From the NCBI RefSeq assembly GCF_014841615.1, contig NZ_JACYUG010000011.1, forward strand, positions 1 through 64,000: a stretch of DNA of 64,000 nucleotides. The letters run 5' to 3'. Shown here one piece after another: positions 1-9,096 of this stretch. Under the pieces are notes generated by a model. It did not search any database. It had not been told where the DNA came from and saw only the letters and a list, made by a program, of their open reading frames with translations. The stretch comes from Sphingomonas sp. CFBP 8760. Its GTDB lineage: Bacteria > Pseudomonadota > Alphaproteobacteria > Sphingomonadales > Sphingomonadaceae. The translations under genes and the position numbers were made by a program. Position 1 is the first letter of the stretch. Every line of letters begins with the position of its first letter.

Positions 1-1
1 G

Positions 2-544
2 AGTTCGCCTTTCACCTCAGGGGAACTCTCCACTTTTCCGGGGCAAGTCCAGTCCGTGCGGCGGATGCAGCAGCTTCTCGCCTAGGCGCAGAACGTCGCC
101 TACGACGTCCAGCAGGTCGACCGGCTGTTTCAGCAGAAATACGGCAACGCCTCGCTGTCGGCCTCCGACGCCCAGCTGGTCGGCGACGCGCGTGCCCGCT
201 GGCAGAACACGGTCGGCGGTTTGCAGGACTCAATGCGGGTGCAGGCCGGGGTCGTCGGCAACATCGACGCCAACCGCGCCGAGATGGCGACGCTCGTAAC
301 CCACTCGCAGGGCGCCACCGGGGCGTTGCAGGCGGCGCAGACCGGCAATCAGCTCCTCCCGCTTCAGGCGTAACAGCTCGCCGACCTCACCGCCGTCGTC
401 GCGGCGAACGGGCGGGCGCAGGCGCTGCAATCGGCCGAGCAGGCCGCCGCCGCCGAACAGGGCCGCGAGCAGCGTCGCCGCTTCCTGACGCCGGGCACGG
501 GCTATCAGCCCGGCGACGCCCGCGTGTTCAACGGCAACGACTGA
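2..544 (+). pseudogene. trbJ: trbJ remnant (P-type conjugative transfer protein TrbJ), two internal stops
   Basis: TrbJ is a periplasmic component of the Trb type IV secretion/conjugation apparatus. The frame ending in TGA at 542-544 translates into the C-terminal half of TrbJ: a Gln/Ala-rich helix, a RWQN element, QDSMRVQA, and the end LTPGTGYQPGDARVFNGND. In-frame TAG at 83-85 and TAA at 371-373 interrupt it, while the reading frame is otherwise kept. About the first 45 bases do not look like TrbJ, so the gene is also probably truncated or fused at the 5' side. It lies directly upstream of trbK and trbL, the usual order in trb operons. It is non-functional unless the stops are sequencing errors. 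Confidence 0.8.
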
Positions 545-552
545 GGCGCATC

Positions 553-900
553 GTGGAAGGGAAGACGCTCGCCCGTATCAGTGCCGCGGTGTTCGCCGGC
601 ATCGCCGTCACCGCTGCCGCGATCGAGATGACGCGCAAGGAGAAGCCGGTCGTACCGGGCACGGTCGAGGTGTCCACCGTGCCCGCCGATCCGTTGCGCG
701 ATGCACTATCCCGGTGCCAGTTCATGGGCGAGGCCGCGACGCGCGACGGTGCGTGCCTGCGCGCATGGGCCGGGAACCGGCAGCGCTTCCTCGCGCCCGG
801 CGCGCGACCGATGGAGCGGTTGCCGGACGCGCCGGCTCTGGAGGATGCGGTGACGAAGCAGAGTGTCCCGCTCTTCACTCCTCCGGCCGGGGGGCGCTGA
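553..900 (+). CDS. trbK: TrbK-like entry-exclusion protein (TrbK-alt type)
   Basis: A 115-residue protein starting at GTG (553), eight bases after the trbJ stop. One hydrophobic segment at about residues 7-24 would anchor it in the membrane. It is followed by a MTRKE stretch and a small periplasmic domain with Cys residues (SRCQF, DGACLRAW), as in putative entry-exclusion TrbK-alt proteins of alphaproteobacterial trb operons. Such proteins are thought to limit redundant conjugation. Identification rests on position between trbJ and trbL and on general sequence character. The frame is intact, but the flanking trb genes are broken, so it is probably a relic. Confidence 0.7.
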   Translation: MEGKTLARISAAVFAGIAVTAAAIEMTRKEKPVVPGTVEVSTVPADPLRDALSRCQFMGEAATRDGACLRAWAGNRQRFLAPGARPMERLPDAPALEDAVTKQSVPLFTPPAGGR

Positions 901-902
901 CC

Positions 903-953
903 ATGGGCGGCACCGGCGTCATCGACCAGTTCCTCGCCGTCTTCACCCGCTAC
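903..953 (+). pseudogene. trbL: trbL 5' fragment, truncated by IS630-type element
   Basis: ATG at 903, two bases after the trbK stop, encodes MGGTGVIDQFLAVFTRY, the typical start of TrbL, a polytopic inner-membrane protein of the mating-pair apparatus. TrbL identity ends at about 950. The following bases are the end of the IS630-type element, giving a short out-of-family tail and a stop. No downstream continuation of trbL is visible beyond the element, so the rest was lost and not merely interrupted. Confidence 0.75.
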
Positions 954-1652
954 TGGATTGATTCCAACGTTTGATGCCCGCGCTTGACGGCAGCGATGAT
1001 GTCATTCGGATCGTCGCGCCAGACGAAGGGTCGCGGCTGCTGGTTATGCTCCTTGATGAAGCGGTTGATGGCAGCCTGAAGGTCGACGACGGAGTGGAAG
1101 ACGCCGTTCTTCAGGCGACGGCGGGTCAGTTTGGCGAAGAAGCCCTCGACCGCGTTCAGCCATGAACATGACGTAGGCACGAAGTGGAACGTCCAGCGCG
1201 GGTGGCGATCCAGCCAGCTTGAAGCTGCGCCAGCGGTGAGGCGCCAGGCCATGGTCGTGCCAGATCTTCACCACCAAGGAGGCCGTGATATCGACCGCCC
1301 TGGCCATGGCGCGCACCGTCCAGTGCGTCGCCTCGTGCCCAGGCGGCTCCAGCGTCAACGCCACGACCCTGTCGACCAGCGTGGTCTTGAGCGGTGCGAT
1401 CCCCGGCGGTCGCGTATTGTCGCGCAGCAGGCCATCGACGCCCTCGGCCATGAACCGCTCCTGCCAGCGCCACACACAGGTCTTCGACTTGCCCGTCGCC
1501 GCCATGATCGCGACCGTGCCCAGACCATCGTCGCTCAGCAGGACGATCCGCGCCCGCCACACATGCTTCTGCGGTGAACCACGCGCCACCACCAGCGCCT
1601 CGAGCCGCTCTCTGTCCGATGCCGTGACGGCAATGCTGATCCCGCTACGCAT
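950..1652 (-). pseudogene. IS630-family transposase, internally deleted and frameshifted
   Basis: The N-terminal part (1652 down to about 1217) carries the helix-turn-helix and linker of an IS630-type transposase (ATGKSKTCVWRWQERF, HGLAPHRWRSFKL). The C-terminal part (about 1216 to 950), in another frame, starts at WLDRHPRWTFHFVP and continues with SWLNAVEGFFAKL, which holds the third acidic residue of the DDE triad. From knowledge of the family, roughly 90-110 residues between FKL and WLDRHP are missing. They include the segments with the first two catalytic Asp residues. The join is at a short shared CTGG/TGG. The stop codon lies at the element's left end, which abuts the trbL fragment. It cannot encode an active transposase. 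Confidence 0.88.
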
Positions 1653-1832
1653 CCCCCGACCATCGCACCCGAAGACGATACCAGGAAGCCTGTACGGATG
1701 CTTCCGTCCCGATCATTCTACTAGCAGTGACCGCCTGCTCTTCCTTATCGTTGGAAGGGCAGGCGGCCTCGCCGTCCTCAGTAGCACTCTGCCGCAACAA
1801 AGCAGCAGCTATGCTGCAAACGGACACGCATA

Positions 1833-1908
1833 TGGTGGGCCCGGAGGGACTCGAACCCCCAACCTAGCCGTTATGAGCGGCCAGCTCTAACCATTGAGCT
1901 ACAGGCCC
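1833..1908 (-). tRNA. tRNA with CAU anticodon, probably tRNA-Ile2 (lysidine type)
   Basis: Read on the minus strand the 76 bases fold as a cloverleaf. The acceptor stem is GGGCCTG/CGGGCCC with discriminator A and an encoded CCA; the D arm is GCTC-AATGGTTA-GAGC; the anticodon stem is GGCCG/CGGCT around loop CTCATAA (anticodon CAT); the T arm has loop TTCGAGT. It is not an initiator tRNA because the acceptor end is fully paired. The D arm and anticodon loop resemble E. coli ileX, whose C34 is modified to lysidine by TilS to read AUA. Elongator tRNA-Met is the alternative. Its 3' end faces the mobile debris on the left. Confidence 0.93.
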
Positions 1909-1942
1909 CGCGGCGTCGCCTAGCGCAACCGCCGGCAAAGAA

Positions 1943-1975
1943 AAAGGGCGCCCGCGAATTTCGCGAACGCCCTTT
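1943..1975 (-). terminator. Rho-independent terminator of the downstream-facing lipoprotein gene
   Basis: Perfect outer stem AAAGGGCG (1943-1950) with CGCCCTTT (1968-1975), and a nested inner stem CGCGA/TCGCG. On the minus strand the stem is followed by TTTTTCTTTG. It sits 43 bases past the stop of the lipoprotein gene (2018-2284) and just ahead of the tRNA gene, so it separates the two transcripts. Confidence 0.85.
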
Positions 1976-2017
1976 CCCGCAATAACGCGACAGTCGGGCG
2001 CAATCGCCCGACCGGCA

Positions 2018-2284
2018 TTACTTCATGTTGTCGATCTTCTCGTCGGCGACGTCACGCACGTTCGATGCGGCGTCTTCGAGGTTGTCCGACGCGTTCTCCA
2101 GCACTTCCGTCGCGGCAGCGTTGGAGGTGTTGTCGGCCAGGTCTTCCAGGTTATCAGCCTGCGCTTCGAGGTTATCCGCCAGCATGTCGGCGTTGTTCTC
2201 GACAGCAGCCGCTTCCGGCGACTTCGAGCAGGCTGCGACGGACATCAGGCCGGCGGCAGCAGCGATCAGAACGATCTTCTTCAT
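2018..2284 (-). CDS. Small lipoprotein with repeated ADNLE-type coiled repeats
   Basis: An 88-residue lipoprotein. The start MKK at 2284 is chosen because GGGAG lies seven bases upstream; an ATG 18 bases earlier is less likely. Residues 1-18 form a signal peptide ending in lipobox SVAAC, with Cys19 as the lipidated residue. The mature part is acidic and built of short degenerate repeats (ADNLEAQADNLEDLADN and similar) predicted to be helical. It has no known enzymatic motif. Small repeat-rich lipoproteins of this kind are common in sphingomonads and have no assigned function. It is a monocistronic unit with its own terminator. Confidence 0.85.
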   Translation of the reverse strand: MKKIVLIAAAAGLMSVAACSKSPEAAAVENNADMLADNLEAQADNLEDLADNTSNAAATEVLENASDNLEDAASNVRDVADEKIDNMK

Positions 2285-2443
2285 TCGAATGCTCCCAAGC
2301 ATAGCAATTCATCGCGGCCGACCCGATTGCCGTCGCGAAGCGGCGTGCATAGCGGACCCGGATCGCCGGTCAACGGCGAAAATTCATCAAACAGCAATGT
2401 TCGCGACGGGTGGAGGAAGGGGGGGACGGTTTCGAAACGATCG

Positions 2444-3889
2444 TCATGGTCGCGCGGGTACCGGGCCGATATCCTCGGGCGCGTTGGCGACGATTGCGAG
2501 CATCGTCGTCCAAGCCGCGACGTTCTGGCGCAATTGTGTCGGATCGACCCGGTCCAGCGTGTCCTCCGGCGTGTGATGCACGTCGAAATAGTGCAGGCCC
2601 GACTGGTTCAGGTCCACCCCCGCCACGCCGGTGCGGATCACCGGGCCGATATCGGTGCCGTCGCCACCGGTGCCGGTGCCACGCACGATGCCGAGGGGGG
2701 CCAGCGCGGCGGCGAGTCGGTCCGCGACCGGCCGGGCCGCGTCCGGCAGCGACGTTTCCACCCGCCACACCCGGTCGGCGCCGAAATCGCTTTCGCTGGC
2801 GGTGGCATGGCGTTCCCCGGCATGGGCCCTGGCATATTCCTGTCCGCCGAAACCGCCGATCTCCTCGTCGCCGAACCACACCACGCGAATCGTGCGGCGT
2901 GGCCGTCCGGCCTCCATCACCAGCCGGGCGGCGGCGGTGGTGATGCCCAGGCCGCTGGCGTCGTCGATCGCGCCGGTACCCAGTTCCCAGCTGTCGAGAT
3001 GCCCGCCGACCAGCACGATCCCGGCATCCCGGTCCGTCCCCGGCACCTCCGCCACGACGTTGCCCGACTGGCGCGGCCCGATGAAACGCGGGGTCAGCAC
3101 CAGTTTCAGCGTCACCGGCCGGCCCAGCTTTACCATCCGTTCCAGGTTCTCGGCATCCGCGACCGACAGCGCGGCGGCGGGGATCGGCGCCACGCCGGGG
3201 GCGAAATTGGTCGAACCCGCATGGGGTCCGCGCCCGTGATCGGTGCCGATCGACCGGATCACGATCGCCGCCGCGCCCTTTTGCGCGGCGACATTGGGGC
3301 CGACGAAGCGGGCCGCGCCGGCGCTGCCATAGCTCGATCCGTCCTGCGTCGGCTCCATCGTGTTGGAGACGAAGGCGATCCTGCCCGTCAGGCTGCCGGC
3401 GGGCGCGGCGAGCAGATCGTTCAGCGTCGCGAAGAACGTCACCGGTGCGGTCAGGCCGCCAGCGGGGGTCGCGCCCGAATTGCCCAGCGCGGTCAGTCGC
3501 AGTGCCTGCGGATAGGGCACGACGACCTCGGCGGTCTCGACGCCGCGTTCCCAGACGTTGGGCAGGGTATAGGGTTCGATGCGGACGTTGCGGAACCCCA
3601 GCGCCTTCAGCTTCGCCACGCCCCATTCGCGCGCCCGCGCCTGCGCCGCCGATCCGCCGGTGCCGCGCTGGCCGATCTCCGTCGTCAGCCCTTCGGTGAT
3701 CGCATAGGCCACGTCGTCGCCCAGCGCCTTGTCGCGCAGCGCCGCGACGCGCGGGTCGACGGCGACGGCCGGCGGCGCCGCGCGGGTGCGGGCGGCGGGG
3801 GCGGCAGGAACGGCGGGGGCGGCGGGCTGCTGCGCCGACGCGGGCGTGGCAGCGGCGAGCAGGGCAAGCGGAATGGCGTGGCGGATCAT
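2444..3889 (-). CDS. Secreted M28 family zinc metallopeptidase with PA domain
   Basis: A 481-residue secreted aminopeptidase/carboxypeptidase-like enzyme. Residues 1-19 are a signal peptide (cleavage at ASA-QQ), followed by an Ala/Pro-rich linker. A protease-associated insert lies at about residues 140-255, and the M28 catalytic domain follows. Metal ligands visible are H297 and D299 (GGHLDSWE), D309 or D310 (AIDDASG), the catalytic pair E342/E343 (GDEEIGG), an acidic residue near D368, and H439 (VHHTPEDT). The di-zinc set therefore looks complete. The start at 3889 is chosen because it begins the signal peptide. It is a single gene, divergent from ettA. It probably trims peptides in the periplasm or outside the cell; the substrate is unknown. 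Confidence 0.9.
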   Translation of the reverse strand: MIRHAIPLALLAAATPASAQQPAAPAVPAAPAARTRAAPPAVAVDPRVAALRDKALGDDVAYAITEGLTTEIGQRGTGGSAAQARAREWGVAKLKALGFRNVRIEPYTLPNVWERGVETAEVVVPYPQALRLTALGNSGATPAGGLTAPVTFFATLNDLLAAPAGSLTGRIAFVSNTMEPTQDGSSYGSAGAARFVGPNVAAQKGAAAIVIRSIGTDHGRGPHAGSTNFAPGVAPIPAAALSVADAENLERMVKLGRPVTLKLVLTPRFIGPRQSGNVVAEVPGTDRDAGIVLVGGHLDSWELGTGAIDDASGLGITTAAARLVMEAGRPRRTIRVVWFGDEEIGGFGGQEYARAHAGERHATASESDFGADRVWRVETSLPDAARPVADRLAAALAPLGIVRGTGTGGDGTDIGPVIRTGVAGVDLNQSGLHYFDVHHTPEDTLDRVDPTQLRQNVAAWTTMLAIVANAPEDIGPVPARP

Positions 3890-4056
3890 GTCGTTCCCTT
3901 TTGTAGGCAGGGCAGGGGTATGCCGCATCGCCGCCCCGGCACAAGCCCGACCGGTGTGCCGCGCCCCGGGGGCCGGGCAATTGCGTTCCGCGGCCCGGAT
4001 CGCTATCTCGCGAACCACGATTTCCCGCCATTCGAACGATGGAGCCCGGCACCGCG

Positions 4057-5735
<1,679 letters not shown>

Positions 5736-5736
<1 letters not shown>

Positions 5737-6272
5737 TGTTCGGCGTCGCTGACGTGGTAGCCCGCGTCAGCGACGCGGCCTTTGGCCGGCCGCTGGTGAC
5801 GAACGTCCTGCGGGGTCATGTCGTGGAAGCGATCGTGGCCCTGGCACTCGAACCGGAATGGCGCTGGTGCGCCGCCGATTATGCGTCATGGGATTTCGAA
5901 CATGATGCCGGCGTCAGGCTGGAGGTGCGGCAGTCGGCCCTTCGACAAAGCTGGGTCCAATCCTCGACCAGCGTGTCGCGACCCGCGTTCGATATTCGCG
6001 CGCGGACGGGCCGCACCGAAGCAGGCCAGTGGATCGCCGAACCAGGTCGCGCGGCGAACCTCTATTTGTTTTGCTATCACGATCGCACCGATGATGATGC
6101 CGACCATCGCGATCCTCGCCAGTGGTCGTTCTTCATCGTACCCGCCGCGTCGCTGCCCGACGCTGGCACCATCGGATTGGCGTCGCTCAGGCGGTATGCA
6201 GCGGGTGTGCCCATCACGGCCCTGCGCGCAGCCATGAACGATGCGGTCAACGCATTGACGTCCGCCGGCTGA
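5736..6272 (+). CDS. Uncharacterised protein with PD-(D/E)xK nuclease-like motif
   Basis: A 178-residue protein with start ATG overlapping the ettA stop. I do not recognise a named family. The N-terminal half has the layout of a restriction-endonuclease-like core: a helix with E31 (RGHVVEAIVA), then an acidic strand (SWDFEHD, D53/D57), then E63-V-R65-Q66 (RLEVRQS). In related proteins the last motif is usually E-x-K, so the Lys-to-Arg change may weaken catalysis or mark a binding-only protein. The C-terminal half contains strands typical of these proteins (LYLFCYHDR, WSFFIVPA). Coupling to ettA suggests co-production, but no functional link is established. Confidence 0.75.
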
Positions 6273-6524
6273 TTTTTCGGGATGCCGAACCGGACATAAC
6301 GCACGTCTATGACCGGCATGGATTCCGCCGCGTCCGGCCGCCGGTAATCGTCCACCGTCAGCCCGACCGGACGATGGCTGTTGTTGAACGCCGGCCGCTC
6401 GGCCATGGTCCTTGTCTGGCATGACCGGCCGTTCGCTTCCGGGCGGTCGTGGCCTGCCGGTTTAAACCGAGGCGACGCGCGCCTATCTTGCCGGCAACAA
6501 TGGCAAAAGGGGCCGATCGACGAC

Positions 6525-7706
6525 ATGGCAGTGGTGGAAGACGCGCCCGGCAACGCTGGTGTGACGGGGGATGGCGAGCTTCACTACCGCCTGCGTCAGC
6601 AATCAGTCCTCGCGGATTTCGGGATCGAGGCGCTGCGCGCGCGCGATCTCGATCCGATGCTCCAGCGCGCGGTGGAACTGTGTGCGGAGGGGATGCGCTC
6701 GCACTATTGCAAGTTCCTCGAATATAACGGCGGCTCGGGGCGATTGCTGGTTCGCACCGGCGTCGGCTGGCGTGACGGCGTGGTCGGCCAGATCGAGATG
6801 GGCGCCGACACCGGATCGCCCGCCGGCTTCGCCTATCAGACCGGTCAGGCGGTGATTTCCAACCATCTCGGCAACGAGACCCGGTTCCGCACCCCCGGTT
6901 TCATGGCCGACCACGGTATCCGCCGCGCGATCAACGTGCTCGTCCATGCCGGCGGCCATCATTACGGCGTGCTGGAGGTCGACAGCCCCGACGAGGGCCG
7001 GTTCGAGGCGGCCGATCTCGCCTTCATGCAGGGGTTCGCCAACCTGATCGGCGTCGCGATCGAGCGGCAGGCGGCCGAGCATCGGCTGAACGACGCGCTC
7101 CAGCATCAGGAACTGCTGACGCGCGAGGCGAGCCACCGGGTTAAGAACAGCCTCGCCCTCGTCTCCGCCATGCTCAACCTCCAGATGCAGGAGGACGAGG
7201 ACCCGCGCATCACCCGGATGCTGGGCGATGCGCAGGCCCGGATCGCCGCGATCGCGCAGGCGCACGACCAGTTGTGGCGGGGCGACAAGGTCGGGGTCGT
7301 CTGTCTGGACGATCTGGTCGGCGGTATCGTCACCCAGCTGGGCGAGCAGTCGCCCGCGCACGATCTGAGTTGCGCGATCGTGCCGCTGGAACTCAGCGCC
7401 GATACCGCGATCCCGATCGGGTTGCTGGTTACCGAACTCGTCACCAACGCGATCAAATATGCTTATGGCGAGGCCGGCGGCCCGATCGCGGTGACTATCG
7501 ACCGGCAGGACGATGCCCTGATCGTCACGGTCGCCGATCGTGGCCATGGCCTGCCCGCCGACTTCGCCATCGCCACCGCCTCGCGCCGCAGCCTGGGGAT
7601 GCGGATGATCGCCAGTCTGGTGCGGCAGTTGCGCGGCGAGATCCGGTTCGAGGATGCCGGGCCGGGCGTGCGCGTCGTCGTCCGCACCGATCCGCGCGGC
7701 ATGTAA
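6525..7706 (+). CDS. Sensor histidine kinase, GAF + HisKA_2 + HATPase
   Basis: A 393-residue soluble kinase. A GAF sensory domain spans about residues 25-185. It is followed by a HisKA_2 dimerisation domain with phosphoacceptor H204 (EASHRVKNSL) and an ATPase domain with N box ELVTNAIKYAY and G boxes DRGHGLP and SLGMRM. HisKA_2 and HWE kinases are abundant in Alphaproteobacteria and often feed general stress or light responses. The ATG at 6525 is chosen as the start because AAAAGGGG lies upstream; the open frame extends further 5' without similarity. No response regulator is adjacent, so it is an orphan kinase. The 252 bases between it and the previous gene show nothing recognisable. Confidence 0.88.
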   Translation: MAVVEDAPGNAGVTGDGELHYRLRQQSVLADFGIEALRARDLDPMLQRAVELCAEGMRSHYCKFLEYNGGSGRLLVRTGVGWRDGVVGQIEMGADTGSPAGFAYQTGQAVISNHLGNETRFRTPGFMADHGIRRAINVLVHAGGHHYGVLEVDSPDEGRFEAADLAFMQGFANLIGVAIERQAAEHRLNDALQHQELLTREASHRVKNSLALVSAMLNLQMQEDEDPRITRMLGDAQARIAAIAQAHDQLWRGDKVGVVCLDDLVGGIVTQLGEQSPAHDLSCAIVPLELSADTAIPIGLLVTELVTNAIKYAYGEAGGPIAVTIDRQDDALIVTVADRGHGLPADFAIATASRRSLGMRMIASLVRQLRGEIRFEDAGPGVRVVVRTDPRGM

Positions 7707-7728
7707 CCGCGCGGCGAGGCGTTACGCG

Positions 7729-8559
7729 CTACCGCAGCCGCCGGACATAGGACTGGCCGCCCTCGCGTCGCTCCAGCTTGAAGTTGCTGACCGATTCGAT
7801 CAGGTCCGACAGCCGCTTGTAGCCATAGTTGCGCACGTCGAAGCTGGAGCGGTTGGCGGCCAGCTGCCCCATCGCGGTCAGGCTGACATATCCCTTCTCG
7901 TCGCGTTTCGAGGCGTCATAGGCGTCGATCAGCAACTGCAGCAGTTCGTCGTCGACCGGCAGCTTGGGCCGCGCGGCGGCGATCGGCGGTGGCAGGCTTT
8001 CGGCGATCGGGACCGCGACGTTGTTGACCGGCGCGACCGTGCGCGTGCCCGCCACGGGCGGGGTGGGGGCCGGCGTGGCGACGGGCGGCGGCGGCGCGAC
8101 GCCCGGTTCCTCGACGGGCGCGGAAATGGCGTTCACGTCGATGAAGCGGGTGCAGGCGCGGCGGAATGCCTCCGGCGCGCGACTGGTGCCGAACCCGTAG
8201 ACGGGGATGCCCTCCTGCCGAATGCGCATCGCCAGCGGCATGAAATCCGAATCGGACGACATGATCCCGAAGCCCTCGATCTTGCCCCGGAACAACAGGT
8301 CCATCGCATCGATCGTCATCTTCATGTCGGTGGCGTTCTTGCCCTTGGTCAGGTCGAACTGCTGCTGCGGCTCGATACCGTGCTTCACCGTCATGTCGCG
8401 CCAGCTCTTCAGCTCCGGCTTCGACCAGTTGCCATAGACGCGGCGGATGTTGACGGTGCCCAGTTCGGCCAGCACCGTCAGCACGGGGTCGAGCGTGGCG
8501 GCGGACGCGTTGTCGGCATCGATCAGCAACGCGACGTTGCGGGTGGGGGTGGAATCCAT
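7729..8559 (-). CDS. NYN-domain protein with C-terminal OST-HTH/LOTUS domain
   Basis: A 276-residue protein. The NYN (PIN-like) ribonuclease domain occupies residues 1-150, with the acidic set D14/D16 (LLIDADN), D79 (NATDMKM) and D104/D106 (SSDSDF). A Pro/Ala-rich linker follows, and a LOTUS (OST-HTH) domain of about 70 residues ends the protein. NYN domains cleave or process RNA, and LOTUS domains bind RNA, including G-rich RNA. A role in RNA turnover is therefore likely, but the target is unknown. It is the last gene of a minus-strand run with greB and the transglycosylase gene. Confidence 0.88.
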   Translation of the reverse strand: MDSTPTRNVALLIDADNASAATLDPVLTVLAELGTVNIRRVYGNWSKPELKSWRDMTVKHGIEPQQQFDLTKGKNATDMKMTIDAMDLLFRGKIEGFGIMSSDSDFMPLAMRIRQEGIPVYGFGTSRAPEAFRRACTRFIDVNAISAPVEEPGVAPPPPVATPAPTPPVAGTRTVAPVNNVAVPIAESLPPPIAAARPKLPVDDELLQLLIDAYDASKRDEKGYVSLTAMGQLAANRSSFDVRNYGYKRLSDLIESVSNFKLERREGGQSYVRRLR

Positions 8560-8600
8560 GGCCGCCTTGTCGCCGACCCCGACGCGGGCGGCAAGATGGA

Positions 8601-9083
8601 TCAGGCGGGATAATCGACCGTCATCACCTCATATTCCCGTTCCCCCGCCGGCAGCACGACCCGGCGCACGTCGCCCACCGCCGCCCCGCGCAGCGCGCGG
8701 GCGAGGGGGGCGTTCCACCCGATCCGGCCCGACGCGGCATCGGTCTCGTCGTCGCCGACTAGCGTCAGCGTACGCCGCGCATCGTCCTCGTCCGCGATCG
8801 TCACCGTCGCGCCGAACCACACGCGGCTGCGATCCTCCTGCCGTGCGGGATCGACCACCTTGGCCGCCTTCATCCGTTTCGACAGGAAGCCGAGCCGCCG
8901 GTCGATCTCGCGCAACCGCTTGCGGCCATAGATGTAGTCGCCATTCTCCGACCGGTCGCCATTGCCCGCCGCCCAGCTGATCGTCTCGACCAGCGCGGGG
9001 CGTTCGGTGGCGAACAGCCGCTCATACTCCTGGCGCAGCACGGCATAGCCGGCGGGCGTGATGTAATTCGGGCGCGGCTCCAT
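8601..9083 (-). CDS. greB: Transcription elongation factor GreB
   Basis: 160 residues. The N-terminal coiled-coil hairpin (YITPAGYAVLRQEY to KRMKAAKVVD) inserts into the RNA polymerase secondary channel and stimulates cleavage of backtracked RNA. The signature GNGDRSENGDYIYGRKRLREID is characteristic of GreB and includes the acidic hairpin tip. The C-terminal FKBP-like domain is present (FGATVTI, GWNAPLARALRG, VGDVRRV). It lies 13 bases after the transglycosylase stop and 41 bases before the NYN gene, so the three are probably co-transcribed. Confidence 0.95.
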   Translation of the reverse strand: MEPRPNYITPAGYAVLRQEYERLFATERPALVETISWAAGNGDRSENGDYIYGRKRLREIDRRLGFLSKRMKAAKVVDPARQEDRSRVWFGATVTIADEDDARRTLTLVGDDETDAASGRIGWNAPLARALRGAAVGDVRRVVLPAGEREYEVMTVDYPA

Positions 9084-9096
9084 CGATCCGGCCCGG

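Larger units (their letters stand above)
1..1832. mobile_element. Decayed integrative/conjugative element remnant beside a tRNA gene
   Basis: This stretch holds only mobile-DNA debris: a disrupted trbJ, a trbK-like gene, the first codons of trbL and an internally deleted IS630-type transposase. It ends at the 3' end of the CAU tRNA gene at 1833. Integrative elements commonly insert into tRNA 3' ends, so an old integration there is plausible. No integrase gene and no second copy of the tRNA 3' end was found. Positions 1653-1832 hold no recognisable gene, and the right IS terminus could not be placed. The element may extend left of the window. Confidence 0.6.

Noticed and set aside
1745..1765. 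CGTTGGAA considered as the right terminal repeat of the IS630-type element
   Set aside because: Only eight bases match the left end and no TA target context could be confirmed.
2370..4052. Long minus-strand open frame over the M28 peptidase gene, in a different frame
   Set aside because: It is Arg/Gly-rich out-of-frame translation of high-GC DNA; the peptidase frame has all catalytic motifs.
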